NCBI GenBank assembly: GCA_037015955.1
Contig: CP143548.1
Location: 1,668,001-1,732,000 of the forward strand
Direction of reading: 5' to 3'
Origin: Lachnospiraceae bacterium JLR.KK008
Lineage (GTDB): Bacteria; Bacillota; Clostridia; Lachnospirales; Lachnospiraceae
DNA length: 64,000 nt
The notes under the pieces: generated by a model
Databases searched by the model: none
What the model saw: only the letters and a program-made list of their open reading frames with translations
What the model was told of the DNA's origin: nothing
Shown here: positions 44,502 through 54,206 of the stretch, one piece after another
Position numbering within the stretch: the stretch's first letter is position 1
Layout of the letters: the number at the start of each line of letters is the position of its first letter
Made by a program: the position numbers and the translations under genes

Positions 44502-45371
44502 CTACTCTTCCGGCTGTTGTTTTTTCTGGAGAATGACAAGCACTTCTTCCAGATGCTGGAAATCCACCGCCGGTGTGGCATAGCCTGATTTCGTCAGGTT
44601 GTTGGAATCCATCTCCATGGAACTGATATAACCGATCAGTATCCCTGAGAGATATTTGTCACTGATATTGGAGGTGACGATCTTGTCTCCCTCCACGACC
44701 TGATTGTCGCTGTCCACAAGCTGTTCGAAGCGGATCAGCCCCTGACTCATTAACTCCAGATCGCCGGATACGATCAGATTGTCCGATGTCGAGAGCACCA
44801 TGCCGCTCACATTCGAATTATCGTTGATAATAGACGTAACTTTCGCCCAGTTTTTACCTACCGTGTCGATCCTTCCCACAAGACCATTGCCGGCCATCAC
44901 ATTCATATCGACTTCCAGTCCGTCGTCCGTTCCTTTGTTGATCGTAAACGAATGAAACCAGTTGCCGCCATCCCAGGCGATGATCCGGGCGCCGACCTTA
45001 TCATACTGCTCATATTCATCATCCAGCTGATACAGCTCTCTTAAATTGTTCAGTTCATATTTCTCCTGCTGAAGAATCGTATTCTCGATTGTGAGCTGGT
45101 CCACCTGCTCTTTGAGCTGCTGGTTTTCCTCGATCAGATCACGAATCTGCGCCAGTTCATCCGATTTGTCTGACAACCATGTTCCTACTTCCGTGATGCC
45201 GTTTTGAAAAGGCACCGTCACATAGCCGACAAACACACCCAGGGAACCGTTAAAAATATCGGTCGTAAAGGTGATCGCCATCATACAGATGCACAAAATA
45301 GTAATGATTAGAAGAAGGTACTTACTCGGCAGAGTGAATTTTTCCCCTTTTCTTCTGACGATTGGACTCAT
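44502..45371 (-). CDS. mreC: Rod shape-determining protein MreC
   Basis: The 289-residue bitopic protein has one TM helix (about 19-41), a coiled coil (about 73-118; ENQQLKEQVDQLTIENTILQ) and a periplasm-side beta domain with VIAWDGGNWF-like and TINKGTDDGLEVDM segments. It contacts and activates PBP2. It starts three bases after the mreB stop. Confidence 0.95.
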   Translation of the reverse strand: MSPIVRRKGEKFTLPSKYLLLIITILCICMMAITFTTDIFNGSLGVFVGYVTVPFQNGITEVGTWLSDKSDELAQIRDLIEENQQLKEQVDQLTIENTILQQEKYELNNLRELYQLDDEYEQYDKVGARIIAWDGGNWFHSFTINKGTDDGLEVDMNVMAGNGLVGRIDTVGKNWAKVTSIINDNSNVSGMVLSTSDNLIVSGDLELMSQGLIRFEQLVDSDNQVVEGDKIVTSNISDKYLSGILIGYISSMEMDSNNLTKSGYATPAVDFQHLEEVLVILQKKQQPEE

Positions 45372-45374
45372 CTG

Positions 45375-46385
45375 TTATTTTCCCATTCCTTCGATTGCAT
45401 AAGCCACTGATTTATAGTTATCATCCTTGATAATGCGCGACAGACCGATGGCCACACTGGCAATCGGCTGTTCCGCCATATTTACCTGCAGCCCGGTGCC
45501 CTTGCTGATCAGCTCGCTCAGATGGTTGACCTGAGAAGCGCCGCCGGTCAGATAGACGCCATGGCGGTAAATATCGGCCGCCAGTTCGGGTGGCGTCCTC
45601 TCGAGGATGACTTTAATGTTATCAATGATCGTACTGAAATGCTCCTGAAGCGCTTCGTCCACAAGCGCCGTGGGAATCTCTCTCTCCACGGGAAGCCCGG
45701 TGACAATATCTCTGCCATAGACAACAGCGCCTTTACCGGCCTTCTCCAGATCACACAGAGAAATTTTCACATTTTCCGATGTCTTGCCGCCGATGATCAG
45801 ACTGAACTCTTTTCTGACCGCAGAACGGATTGATTCGTCAAATTTCTTGCCACCGACATTGATCAGATGACTGAGCACAATGCCGCCGAGCGACAAAATG
45901 GAAATCTCCGTCGTATCGTATCCAACGTTGACGAGCAGTACGCCCTGCGCATTTTTGACATCGATGTCCATGCCAAGTCCGTCGGCAATCGCCTTTTCCA
46001 CGACCATAATCTTTTTCGCCTTCACATTGGCATCCCGGATCAGATCATAGAACGCTCTCTTCTCCACCTCGGTGATGTCGGTAGGTACCGCCACATAATA
46101 GTCTGCGGATTTGATACCGCCCTTCATCAGACCTCCGATAAAAAACCGGACGAGCGTCTCCATATTTTTAATATCGGCGATAACACCGTTACAGAGCGGA
46201 TAGGAAATATGGATATTTCCCGGCGCCTTTTCATACATTTCAAATGCGGAATTTCCGTAAGCAAATAACGTATTTTTATTTTCGATGGCGATCATATTTT
46301 TCTCGACCATAATACTGTCGTCCGCCCTGCTGTAGATTTTGATGTTGTTGGTACCGAGATCGATACCAAATGCACTGTTTGCCAA
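45375..46385 (-). CDS. mreB: MreB/Mbl actin-like protein
   Basis: The 336-residue actin-like ATPase has phosphate-1 GIDLGTNNIKIY, phosphate-2 VNVGYDTTEISIL and the adenosine motif LTGGASQVNHL. Filaments guide side-wall synthesis. It differs from textbook MreB in some positions (TNNIK for TANTL), so it may be an Mbl-like paralogue serving as the elongasome actin. Confidence 0.93.
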   Translation of the reverse strand: MANSAFGIDLGTNNIKIYSRADDSIMVEKNMIAIENKNTLFAYGNSAFEMYEKAPGNIHISYPLCNGVIADIKNMETLVRFFIGGLMKGGIKSADYYVAVPTDITEVEKRAFYDLIRDANVKAKKIMVVEKAIADGLGMDIDVKNAQGVLLVNVGYDTTEISILSLGGIVLSHLINVGGKKFDESIRSAVRKEFSLIIGGKTSENVKISLCDLEKAGKGAVVYGRDIVTGLPVEREIPTALVDEALQEHFSTIIDNIKVILERTPPELAADIYRHGVYLTGGASQVNHLSELISKGTGLQVNMAEQPIASVAIGLSRIIKDDNYKSVAYAIEGMGK

Positions 46386-46403
46386 TTCAACTTCCCCTTT
46401 CTT

Positions 46404-47102
46404 CTATAAGTAACCCATTTCTTTAAAACTGTAAAATTTTTTATCTCCAATAATAATATGGTCGATCAGAGGGATTTCAATCAATTCCGAAGCGTTTTTG
46501 ATGCGCTGCGTCGCTATCCTATCCTGTTTGCCGGGTGTCGGGTCCCCGCCCGGATGATTGTGCAGCAGCATAATATAGACTGCGCCATGCCGCAGAGCCG
46601 TGAGAAAGATCTCCCGGCAGGAGACCAGAGAAGCGTTTACTGTGCCTTCTGACAAAATATGTTCCCCGATCAGGCGATTGCGGTTATCCATCATCAGCAG
46701 CATGACTTTTTCTCTCTCAGAGTGCCGCATACGTTCCATGTAATAATCCGCCACAGTCTCCGGACTTGTCATCCGCAGGGATTCTCTGGCCGTCTTCTGT
46801 GCGATCCGCGAAGACAGCTCGGCGATACATTTCAGTTTGATAGCCTTAACCTGACCGATTCCGCGTATACTTGTCAATTCTTTCAGAGAGACATGGTGAA
46901 GCCCCAGAATGCCTCTTTCCCGCTCTCCCTGAATGGAGAGCACTTTGTTAGCGATTGACACCGTATCCTCCCCGACCGTACCTGTGCGGAGGACCACGGC
47001 GAGAAGCTCCGCATCCGTAAGCTGCTCCGCTCCCGCTTCCAGATATTTTTCGTAGGGACCGTCTCTGTGGACGGTCTTTTTTTCTTTCTTTTTATCCTGC
47101 AT
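46404..47102 (-). CDS. radC: RadC/JAB-domain protein
   Basis: The 232-residue protein has a helix-hairpin-helix part (SIRGIGQVKAIKLKC) and a C-terminal MPN/JAMM domain with the metal motif HNHPGGDPTPGKQD near residues 180-193. The family was once linked to DNA repair, but its function is unsettled. It precedes mreB by 18 bases, as in Bacillus. The ribosome site at ATG 47102 is weak. Confidence 0.93.
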   Translation of the reverse strand: MQDKKKEKKTVHRDGPYEKYLEAGAEQLTDAELLAVVLRTGTVGEDTVSIANKVLSIQGERERGILGLHHVSLKELTSIRGIGQVKAIKLKCIAELSSRIAQKTARESLRMTSPETVADYYMERMRHSEREKVMLLMMDNRNRLIGEHILSEGTVNASLVSCREIFLTALRHGAVYIMLLHNHPGGDPTPGKQDRIATQRIKNASELIEIPLIDHIIIGDKKFYSFKEMGYL

Positions 47103-47140
47103 CTGTTTTCTGATTCTATACAGACAGGCCCCTGTTATTT

Positions 47141-47170
47141 ATTATAAAAAAGCAATATACAGTCATACTG
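47141..47170 (-). promoter_or_regulatory. Possible promoter of the radC-mre-min operon
   Basis: A consensus TATAAT (47141-47146, minus strand) lies about 38 bases before the radC start. The -35 region (around 47164-47170) is poor. The 147-base gap is otherwise AT-rich with no clear terminator for the preceding gene. Confidence 0.35.
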
Positions 47171-47249
47171 ATCATGGTTGTACGTTGTTAATATTACCAC
47201 AATTCCCATTTTATGTATATAAAATTTCCCGAAAATTTTTCGATGATTT

Positions 47250-48569
47250 TTATGAAAAAAGCCCTTTTACCAACTCTTTTTCGACTAAAATCTGCAACGT
47301 TTTCAAAATGCCGAACTTCGCGTGCTGCCATGTGAGACCTCCCTGAAAATAGACGGCGTACGGCGGCCGGATCGGTCCGTCCGCGGACAGTTCGATGGAG
47401 GAGCCGGACACAAAGGCGCCTGCTGCCATGATGACCTGACTGTCATAGCCCGGCATATCCCACGGCTGTGGCACGACAAATCCGTCTACGGGCGCCGCCG
47501 CCTGAATCCCCTGACAGAAGGCAATGACAGACTCCGGATTGCCGAAAGTCACGGCCTGAATGATGTCATGCCGCGGCTCAGAGCCATCCGGCACGACGGC
47601 AAACCCCAGCCGTTCGTATATGTTTGCGGCAAAAATGGCGCCTTTGAGCGCGCTTGCAGTCACATTGGGCGCCAGAAACAGTCCCTGATACATGGCCGGC
47701 AGCGCCGCCAGAGATGCGCCCACTTCCCGGCCAAGCCCCGGGGACGTCAGCCGATAAGCCGCATTCTCGATACACTCCCTTTTCCCGGCCAGATACCCGC
47801 CTGTCGGCGCAAGACCGCCGCCCGGATTTTTGATCAGCGAACCGACGACCAGATCCGCGCCGACATCGGTGGGCTCTGTCTCCTCCGTAAATTCTCCGTA
47901 ACAGTTGTCCACCATGCAGATGACATCCGGTTTTCTCTCTTTGAGAAACGCGATCAGTTCCCCGATACGCGCCACAGACAGCGTCGGCCTTGTCTGATAC
48001 CCCTTCGAGCGCTGGATCGTCACCAGACGGGTTTTCCCGTTCAGTGCCTTTTCGATTCCATCATAATCAAAGCTGCCGTCCGGCAGAAGATCAACCTGCC
48101 GGTAAGTAATGCCGTATTCTCTCAATGAACCTTTGGACGGCCTAATGCCGATCACTTCTTCCAGCGTATCATACGGCTTCCCCACCGGGGAGAGCAGTTC
48201 GTCGCCGGGCCGCAGATTGCTCATAAGCGCAAGGGCAAGCGCATGGGTGCCGCAGGTGATCTGTGGCCTCACAAGCGCATCCTCCGTATGAAACAGCGAG
48301 GCATAGACGCGCTCCAGCGTATCTCTGCCAAGATCATTATAACCATATCCGGTCGTCCCATACAGACAGGCTTCACTCACTCTGTTATCCTGCATCGCCT
48401 TCAGCACTTTCAGCTGATTCCACTCTGCAGTTTTGTCTATCTGTGCAAAGCGGTCTTTCAAGTCCGCCAGAACTGTCTCTCCGAAGGTATACACTTCCCT
48501 GGAAATGCCCATGTCTGCGTACTGCTGCCGCAGACGATCCTCTGTCATGTTGTCTGTCCGCTCTCTCAT
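47250..48569 (-). CDS. PLP-dependent methionine gamma-lyase-like protein (YnbB type)
   Basis: The 439-residue protein has a Cys/Met-metabolism PLP fold. The likely PLP lysine lies in GSLIKNPGGGLAPTGGY, with GTTGYGYNDLGRD and TCGTHALALALMSNLRPGD. Such proteins sit after miaA in Firmicutes (YnbB) and are labelled methionine gamma-lyase or aluminium-resistance protein; the real reaction is uncertain. The start overlaps the miaA stop by four bases. Confidence 0.9.
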   Translation of the reverse strand: MRERTDNMTEDRLRQQYADMGISREVYTFGETVLADLKDRFAQIDKTAEWNQLKVLKAMQDNRVSEACLYGTTGYGYNDLGRDTLERVYASLFHTEDALVRPQITCGTHALALALMSNLRPGDELLSPVGKPYDTLEEVIGIRPSKGSLREYGITYRQVDLLPDGSFDYDGIEKALNGKTRLVTIQRSKGYQTRPTLSVARIGELIAFLKERKPDVICMVDNCYGEFTEETEPTDVGADLVVGSLIKNPGGGLAPTGGYLAGKRECIENAAYRLTSPGLGREVGASLAALPAMYQGLFLAPNVTASALKGAIFAANIYERLGFAVVPDGSEPRHDIIQAVTFGNPESVIAFCQGIQAAAPVDGFVVPQPWDMPGYDSQVIMAAGAFVSGSSIELSADGPIRPPYAVYFQGGLTWQHAKFGILKTLQILVEKELVKGLFS

Positions 48570-49528
48570 ATGATCTCCCCGATTCCTTTCTCTCTCATCT
48601 TCTCCCGCATATATGCCAGGATCTTTTCCTCATCGCCGCCAAACCGTTCCTTCTCCACCCAGATCACATCCTTCTCCCGCCGGAACCATGTGAGCTGACG
48701 TTTGGCAAAATGTCTCGTATCCCTCTTGATCAGATAGACTGCCTCTTCCAATGTCGTCCGCCCGTCTAAATAGTCAAAAATCTCCTTATATCCAAGTCCC
48801 TGCATCGATGTCATATCCCGCAGACAACCCATCCGGCGCAGCTCCCGCACCTCTTCCACAAGTCCGTCCGCCATCATCTGATCGACACGCCGGTCAATCT
48901 TCTCATAGAGTTTCCTCCGGTCATCATTCAGCACAAAATAGCAGAAACGGAAGCGGCTCTTCTTTTCCCGCTGCTGTTCGTTGTGCTCCGAAATGCGCTG
49001 CCCGGTCAGCCGGTAATATTCCAGCGCCCGAATCACGCGCTTGCGATTGTGCGGGTGAATCTGCCGCGCTGCCTCCGGGTCTGCCTGCGCGAGCAGCGTA
49101 TGAAGCCATTCGCCCCCTCTTTCCTCGCAGAGAGCTTCCAGCTCCTGCCGGCAGGCACCATCGTCCGCCTCCTGCGTAAAGTCAATATCATACAGTACCG
49201 ACTGGATATAAAACCCCGTACCCCCTGCAAGGACCGGCAGATGCCCGCGGCCCCGGATCTCCCCGATATACTCTCTGGCATATTTCTGGAACAATGTGAT
49301 GTTAAAGGCCTGCGTCGGTTCTATGAGATCGATCAGATGATGCGGCACCCCTTTCGTCTCCTGCGGACGTATTTTGGCGGAGCCGATATTCATATGCCGA
49401 TAGACCTGCATGGAATCCGCAGATATGATCTCCCCGCCCATCTGCTTCGCAAACGCAACCGAAAGGTTCGTCTTTCCGACTGCAGTCGGCCCTGTCACAA
49501 TTACCAGCGGCGTCTTTTCCACTTCCAT
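48566..49528 (-). CDS. miaA: tRNA dimethylallyltransferase
   Basis: The 320-residue enzyme has the P-loop GPTAVGKTNL, the substrate motif ISADSMQVYRHMNIGSAK and DLIEP. It adds the isopentenyl group to A37 of tRNAs reading UNN codons. ATG 49528 follows AAGGAG; the upstream extension overlaps mutL. MiaB, which thiolates the same base, is encoded three genes upstream in the same run. Confidence 0.97.
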   Translation of the reverse strand: MEVEKTPLVIVTGPTAVGKTNLSVAFAKQMGGEIISADSMQVYRHMNIGSAKIRPQETKGVPHHLIDLIEPTQAFNITLFQKYAREYIGEIRGRGHLPVLAGGTGFYIQSVLYDIDFTQEADDGACRQELEALCEERGGEWLHTLLAQADPEAARQIHPHNRKRVIRALEYYRLTGQRISEHNEQQREKKSRFRFCYFVLNDDRRKLYEKIDRRVDQMMADGLVEEVRELRRMGCLRDMTSMQGLGYKEIFDYLDGRTTLEEAVYLIKRDTRHFAKRQLTWFRREKDVIWVEKERFGGDEEKILAYMREKMREKGIGEII

Positions 49529-49556
49529 CTGTAACTCCTTTTTCCCTTTTTGCTCC

Positions 49557-51530
49557 TTATACGATCCTGCTGAATTTCTTTTCCAGCTCATATCTGCTCA
49601 TGACGACGACCGTAGGACGACCATGAGGACAATGATAGGGATTGTCCAGCGTCAGCAGTTCGTCGATCAATGCCCTGGCCTCCTCCACGCTCATCTTATG
49701 ATTCCCTTTTACGGCTGCCTTGCAGGCCATGGAAGCCAGCTTGCCCGCAATCACATCCGGTTCGCCGCGGACCGGCCCCTCTGACAGTTCGTCCAGCACT
49801 TCTGACATAAGTTCTCTGGCATGGCGTCCGAACAGATCGACGGGCACAGCCCGGACGGCATACTCGCTGCCTCCAAATGGCTCGATCTCAAAACCGATCT
49901 CCTGAAAATATGTCTCATACTGTCTGTAGACCGCCTCTTCCTTCCCGCTGAATGTGACAATGACCGGCGGATCAACCTGCTGCGAGAGAACGCTGCGTTC
50001 CCGTATTTTCTGACACAGCCGTTCGTACTTCACTTTTTCGTGTGCGGCATGTTGATCGATAAACAGTAATTTATCCCGAAAGCCGACAAGCCAGTAAGTG
50101 CCAAATACCTGGCCCAGGATCTCATATTCCTCCCGAAACTGAGGTGAGACCAGCCTTTCTTCAAAGAGATTCAGCTGCATCGGTCTCTCCACAAGAATAT
50201 GATCCTCTTTTTTGATGATATTGCCATGCAGTTTTTCATGATCCCGTCTGTCTACGCCCGGATTTCTGCCAAGCATACGAGGACAGATCGTCTCTTCCTT
50301 CAGTCTCGATGACATCCCCTCTTCCTGCGGCGGCCGCCCGGCTGCCTTCTCTTCCACCTGATTGACACCTGCCCGTGCGGCGCCCTCCATCTGCCGGGCC
50401 GCTTCCTCCTGTACCGCTTCGCGCTGTCTCTGCTGCGCTCTCGCCTGCCTTTCAAACGGTTCCGGCACCGGTTCCGCAGGCGCCTTCCCCTTCCTGTCCC
50501 CTTCTTTTGCGGAAGGTTCCGCAAAGGTCACCGCCCTTAACATCTCATGTTCCGTGAGTGTGTCGTGGATGGCCCGATAAATAAAGTCTGACAAGATACG
50601 CTGTTCATGAAACCGCACTTCCATCTTGGACGGATGGACATTCACATCAAGGGCATCCGGTGACAGTGACAGATGAAGTACAAAAAAAGGATACTTATGC
50701 TGCATCAGATGCGACCGGTAGGCTTCTTCCGCCGCCTGCGCGATAACGGGACTCTTTACAAATCTGCCGTTGATAAAATAGTTTTCAAAGTTGCGGTTAG
50801 CCCGCCCGATCACCGGCGTACCGAGAAAACCGGAAAGTCCATATCCCGTTTCCTCTTTTTCCAGCCACACGAGTTCACCGGCGATGTCCCTGCCGTAGAT
50901 ACGGTAAATAATCTCTTTTAAGTTACCGTTGCCCGATGTATGGAACCGAACCTGTCTGTTCAGGACATATTTAAAGGAAATCTGCGGATGAGAGAGGGCG
51001 AGATGTTCCATCAGATCGGAGATCGCGCCGCCCTCGGACTGGGGCGTCTTCAGAAACTTCCTGCGGGCGGGCACATTATAAAAAAGATTCCGCACAAGGA
51101 CTGTCGTCCCCTCCGGTGCACCGATTTCTTCCCACTCTTTTTCCACGCCGCCCTCGATCACATAGCGGACTCCTGTCATCTCTTCGCGCGCTTTCGTCAC
51201 AAGCTCCACCTGTGCGACCGCACTGATACTGGACAGCGCCTCCCCGCGAAAACCGAGACTGGAAAGCCGCAACAGATCATCCGCACAGCGGATCTTACTT
51301 GTGGCATGGCGGATAAACGCCCTGGCCACCTGCTCCTTTTCAATGCCCCCGCCGTTGTCCGTCACCCGGATCAGCCTCAGCCCTCCGTCGCTGATCTCCA
51401 CCGTGATCGCATCTGCGCCGCTGTCCATGGCATTTTCCACGAGTTCTTTGACGACGCTTGCAGGTCTGTCCACCACTTCCCCCGCCGCGATCTTGTCTAT
51501 CGTGCCCTCATCCAGAATCCGAATCTCCAT
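49557..51530 (-). CDS. mutL: DNA mismatch repair protein MutL
   Basis: The 657-residue protein has the GHKL ATPase N-terminus (VKELVENAMDSGADAI, VTDNGGGI, RGEALSSI). A polar Arg/Gln/Glu-rich linker lies at about 330-440. The C-terminal endonuclease motif DQHAAHEKVKYE starts at residue 492, followed by CPHGRPT. The latter means it nicks DNA itself, as expected in bacteria without MutH. It lies 15 bases after mutS. Confidence 0.97.
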   Translation of the reverse strand: MEIRILDEGTIDKIAAGEVVDRPASVVKELVENAMDSGADAITVEISDGGLRLIRVTDNGGGIEKEQVARAFIRHATSKIRCADDLLRLSSLGFRGEALSSISAVAQVELVTKAREEMTGVRYVIEGGVEKEWEEIGAPEGTTVLVRNLFYNVPARRKFLKTPQSEGGAISDLMEHLALSHPQISFKYVLNRQVRFHTSGNGNLKEIIYRIYGRDIAGELVWLEKEETGYGLSGFLGTPVIGRANRNFENYFINGRFVKSPVIAQAAEEAYRSHLMQHKYPFFVLHLSLSPDALDVNVHPSKMEVRFHEQRILSDFIYRAIHDTLTEHEMLRAVTFAEPSAKEGDRKGKAPAEPVPEPFERQARAQQRQREAVQEEAARQMEGAARAGVNQVEEKAAGRPPQEEGMSSRLKEETICPRMLGRNPGVDRRDHEKLHGNIIKKEDHILVERPMQLNLFEERLVSPQFREEYEILGQVFGTYWLVGFRDKLLFIDQHAAHEKVKYERLCQKIRERSVLSQQVDPPVIVTFSGKEEAVYRQYETYFQEIGFEIEPFGGSEYAVRAVPVDLFGRHARELMSEVLDELSEGPVRGEPDVIAGKLASMACKAAVKGNHKMSVEEARALIDELLTLDNPYHCPHGRPTVVVMSRYELEKKFSRIV

Positions 51531-51545
51531 CTTTTTCCTCCGTTT

Positions 51546-54206
51546 TTATCCGTGCCATCTGTTTTTCAGCCGGCTTTGCAGTCTATGCAGCGTGTTCAGC
51601 GCCTCAAGCGGTGTCAGATTTGTAATGTCAAGCTCTTCCAGCTCATGCAGTACGGCCTCATCCGGTACCGCGTCAAAAAGTGACATCTGCGTCATATCCA
51701 GTTCATCATAGCGGGTAACTTTTTTCTTCTCTTTCTTTTCCTCTGTGCTGCCCGCCGCGATCATCTGTACCTTTTCCGTAATATCGTTGTCGCTGAGCTG
51801 TTCGACGATCTCCTTCGCCCGCTCGATGACCACATCGGGAACGCCCGCCAGACGGGCTACCTGAATGCCATAGCTTTTATCTGCGCCCCCTTTGACAATC
51901 TTTCGCAAAAAGACTATATCATCCCCTTTTTCCCTGACGGCGATACAGTAGTTATTGACATTATTCATTTTCCCTTCCAGCTCTGTCAGTTCATGGTAAT
52001 GGGTGGCAAACAACGTCTTAGCGCCGAGCAGTTTCCGGTCACTGATATGCTCGATCACAGCCCAGGCAATCGACAGTCCGTCAAAAGTGGATGTCCCCCT
52101 GCCGATCTCATCCAGAATGAGCAGGCTGTTTGCAGTGGCATTGCGCAGGATATTGGCAACTTCATTCATCTCCACCATAAAGGTACTCTGTCCGCTCGCC
52201 AGATCATCGGAGGCGCCGACTCTCGTAAAGATGCGGTCCACAATGCCAATATCCGCCTGTCTCGCCGGGACAAAAGACCCGATCTGGGCCATAAGCACGA
52301 TCAGGGCGCTCTGACGCATATATGTCGATTTTCCCGCCATATTCGGTCCGGTTATAATGGAAATACAACTGTGGTCATTATCGAGATAGGTGTCATTGGC
52401 AATGAACATATCATTCTGGATCATCTGTTCGACAACCGGGTGGCGTCCCTCTTTGATGTCGATCACACCCTTTTCGTTCAGCTTCGGCCGCACATAACGG
52501 CTGCGCTCCGCAGTCAGGGAGAACGACGCAAACACATCCAGTCTGGCAACCGCCTTGGCTGTCTGCTGAATACGCTCGATCTGACCGGCGATCGTCTCTC
52601 TGATGCGGCAGAATGCGTCATATTCCAATGCACAGAGTTTATCCTCTGCATTCAATATCATATCTTCCAGCTCTTTGAGCCGGGGCGTCGTGTAACGCTC
52701 CGCATTGGCAAGCGTCTGCCTGCGAACATAGTCTTCGGGAACCAGATTCAGATAGGAATTGGTCACTTCAAAATAATAACCAAATATTTTGTTATATTTA
52801 ATGCGCAGGTTTTTAATGCCGGTACGCTCCCGGTCTGCCTCTTCCAACTGGGTGAGCCATGTCTTACCTTCGGTCTTGGCATGACGCAGGGCATCAATAT
52901 CCGTATCGAATCCCTCCCGGATCATGCCTCCCTCCCGGATGGCGATCGGCGGTTCCTCAACGATGGCTCTGCCGATCAGATCACAGATGTCCCCGAGGTC
53001 ATCAATCTGTGTCTCGATCTCCCGCAGCGCCGGCGTCCGCACATCCTGCAATACCGTCTTAATATGAGGCAGCATCGACAACGATGTCTGCAAAGCGAGA
53101 AAGTCTCTCGGATTAGCGGTCCGGTAGCTGACTTTCCCGAGAAGCCGTTCCAGATCATAGACCGGGCTTAGATACTCTCTGATCTCATCCCGCAGCAGGG
53201 CATCGCCGCACAGCTCTTCCACTCCGTCCAGACGTTTCTCAATCTCCGTCTTACTGACGAGCGGCTGCTCCAGCCAGGAACGCATCATTCTCGCGCCCAT
53301 GGCGGTCTTTGTCTTATCGAGCACCCACAGGAGCGAGCCTTTCTTCTGCTTTTCCCGCAATGTCTCCGTCAGCTCCAGATTCCGTCTCGTCGAGCTGTCA
53401 AGCAGCATATAGCGGCTCGTCAGATAAGGCGTCAGATGAGTAAAATGAGCAAGGGATGTCTTTTGATTCTCGTACAGGTACTGCAGCAGGCTGCCGGCGG
53501 CAATGACGCCGTTTGGAAAATCTTTGATGCCAAGCCCGTCCATGGAACTGACATGAAAATGCTTTTGCAGACATTTGACACAGTTGACCTCATCAAAGCA
53601 AACATGATCCAGCGCGTAAATCGTAATGCCAAGTCTGTCTTTGAGGTCCTCCACATCAATCCCGCTCACGAGAAACGCATCATTGCAGATGATCTCCGAC
53701 GGCATATATTTATTAATCTCATCGACGAGCTTTTTACCGTCCTCGACTTCCGTTACGAAATAATCTCCGGTCGTCACATCGGCAATCGACAGTCCGACTG
53801 CTCCGTCAGACCAGACAATGCTCATCAGATAATTGTTCTTGCCGTCCTCCAGCGCCTGCATATTGAGATTCGTCCCTGGCGTAACGATACGCACGACTTC
53901 CCGCCTGACAATTCCCCGTGTCTGTTTTGGATCTTCCACCTGTTCACAGATAGCGACCTTATAGCCTAAAGATACCAGTTTATTCAGGTATCCCTCCACC
54001 GCATGGTAGGGAACGCCGCACATCGGCGCCTTCTCCTCCTGCCCGCAGCTTTTTCCCGTCAGTGTAATGTCCAGCGCCTTGGAGGCGGTGAGGGCATCGT
54101 CGTAGAACATCTCGTAAAAATCTCCCAGCCTGTACAGTAAAATACAGTCCTGGTATTGCTGCTTTGTCTCGATATATTGCTGCATCATCGGCGTTAATTC
54201 TGCCAT
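51546..54206 (-). CDS. mutS: DNA mismatch repair protein MutS
   Basis: The 886-residue protein has the mismatch-wedge motif GDFYEMF near residue 35. Walker A GPNMAGKST lies at 620-628, Walker B LLILDEIG at D699-E700, and the THYHEL motif after it. ATG 54206 follows AGGAGAC and overlaps the miaB end by 13 bases; a longer form is unlikely. Confidence 0.97.
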   Translation of the reverse strand: MAELTPMMQQYIETKQQYQDCILLYRLGDFYEMFYDDALTASKALDITLTGKSCGQEEKAPMCGVPYHAVEGYLNKLVSLGYKVAICEQVEDPKQTRGIVRREVVRIVTPGTNLNMQALEDGKNNYLMSIVWSDGAVGLSIADVTTGDYFVTEVEDGKKLVDEINKYMPSEIICNDAFLVSGIDVEDLKDRLGITIYALDHVCFDEVNCVKCLQKHFHVSSMDGLGIKDFPNGVIAAGSLLQYLYENQKTSLAHFTHLTPYLTSRYMLLDSSTRRNLELTETLREKQKKGSLLWVLDKTKTAMGARMMRSWLEQPLVSKTEIEKRLDGVEELCGDALLRDEIREYLSPVYDLERLLGKVSYRTANPRDFLALQTSLSMLPHIKTVLQDVRTPALREIETQIDDLGDICDLIGRAIVEEPPIAIREGGMIREGFDTDIDALRHAKTEGKTWLTQLEEADRERTGIKNLRIKYNKIFGYYFEVTNSYLNLVPEDYVRRQTLANAERYTTPRLKELEDMILNAEDKLCALEYDAFCRIRETIAGQIERIQQTAKAVARLDVFASFSLTAERSRYVRPKLNEKGVIDIKEGRHPVVEQMIQNDMFIANDTYLDNDHSCISIITGPNMAGKSTYMRQSALIVLMAQIGSFVPARQADIGIVDRIFTRVGASDDLASGQSTFMVEMNEVANILRNATANSLLILDEIGRGTSTFDGLSIAWAVIEHISDRKLLGAKTLFATHYHELTELEGKMNNVNNYCIAVREKGDDIVFLRKIVKGGADKSYGIQVARLAGVPDVVIERAKEIVEQLSDNDITEKVQMIAAGSTEEKKEKKKVTRYDELDMTQMSLFDAVPDEAVLHELEELDITNLTPLEALNTLHRLQSRLKNRWHG

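Noticed and set aside
50300-50580. Arg/Pro-rich reading frames within the mutL linker on both strands
   Set aside because: They are by-products of the high-GC, low-complexity linker and have no start signals.
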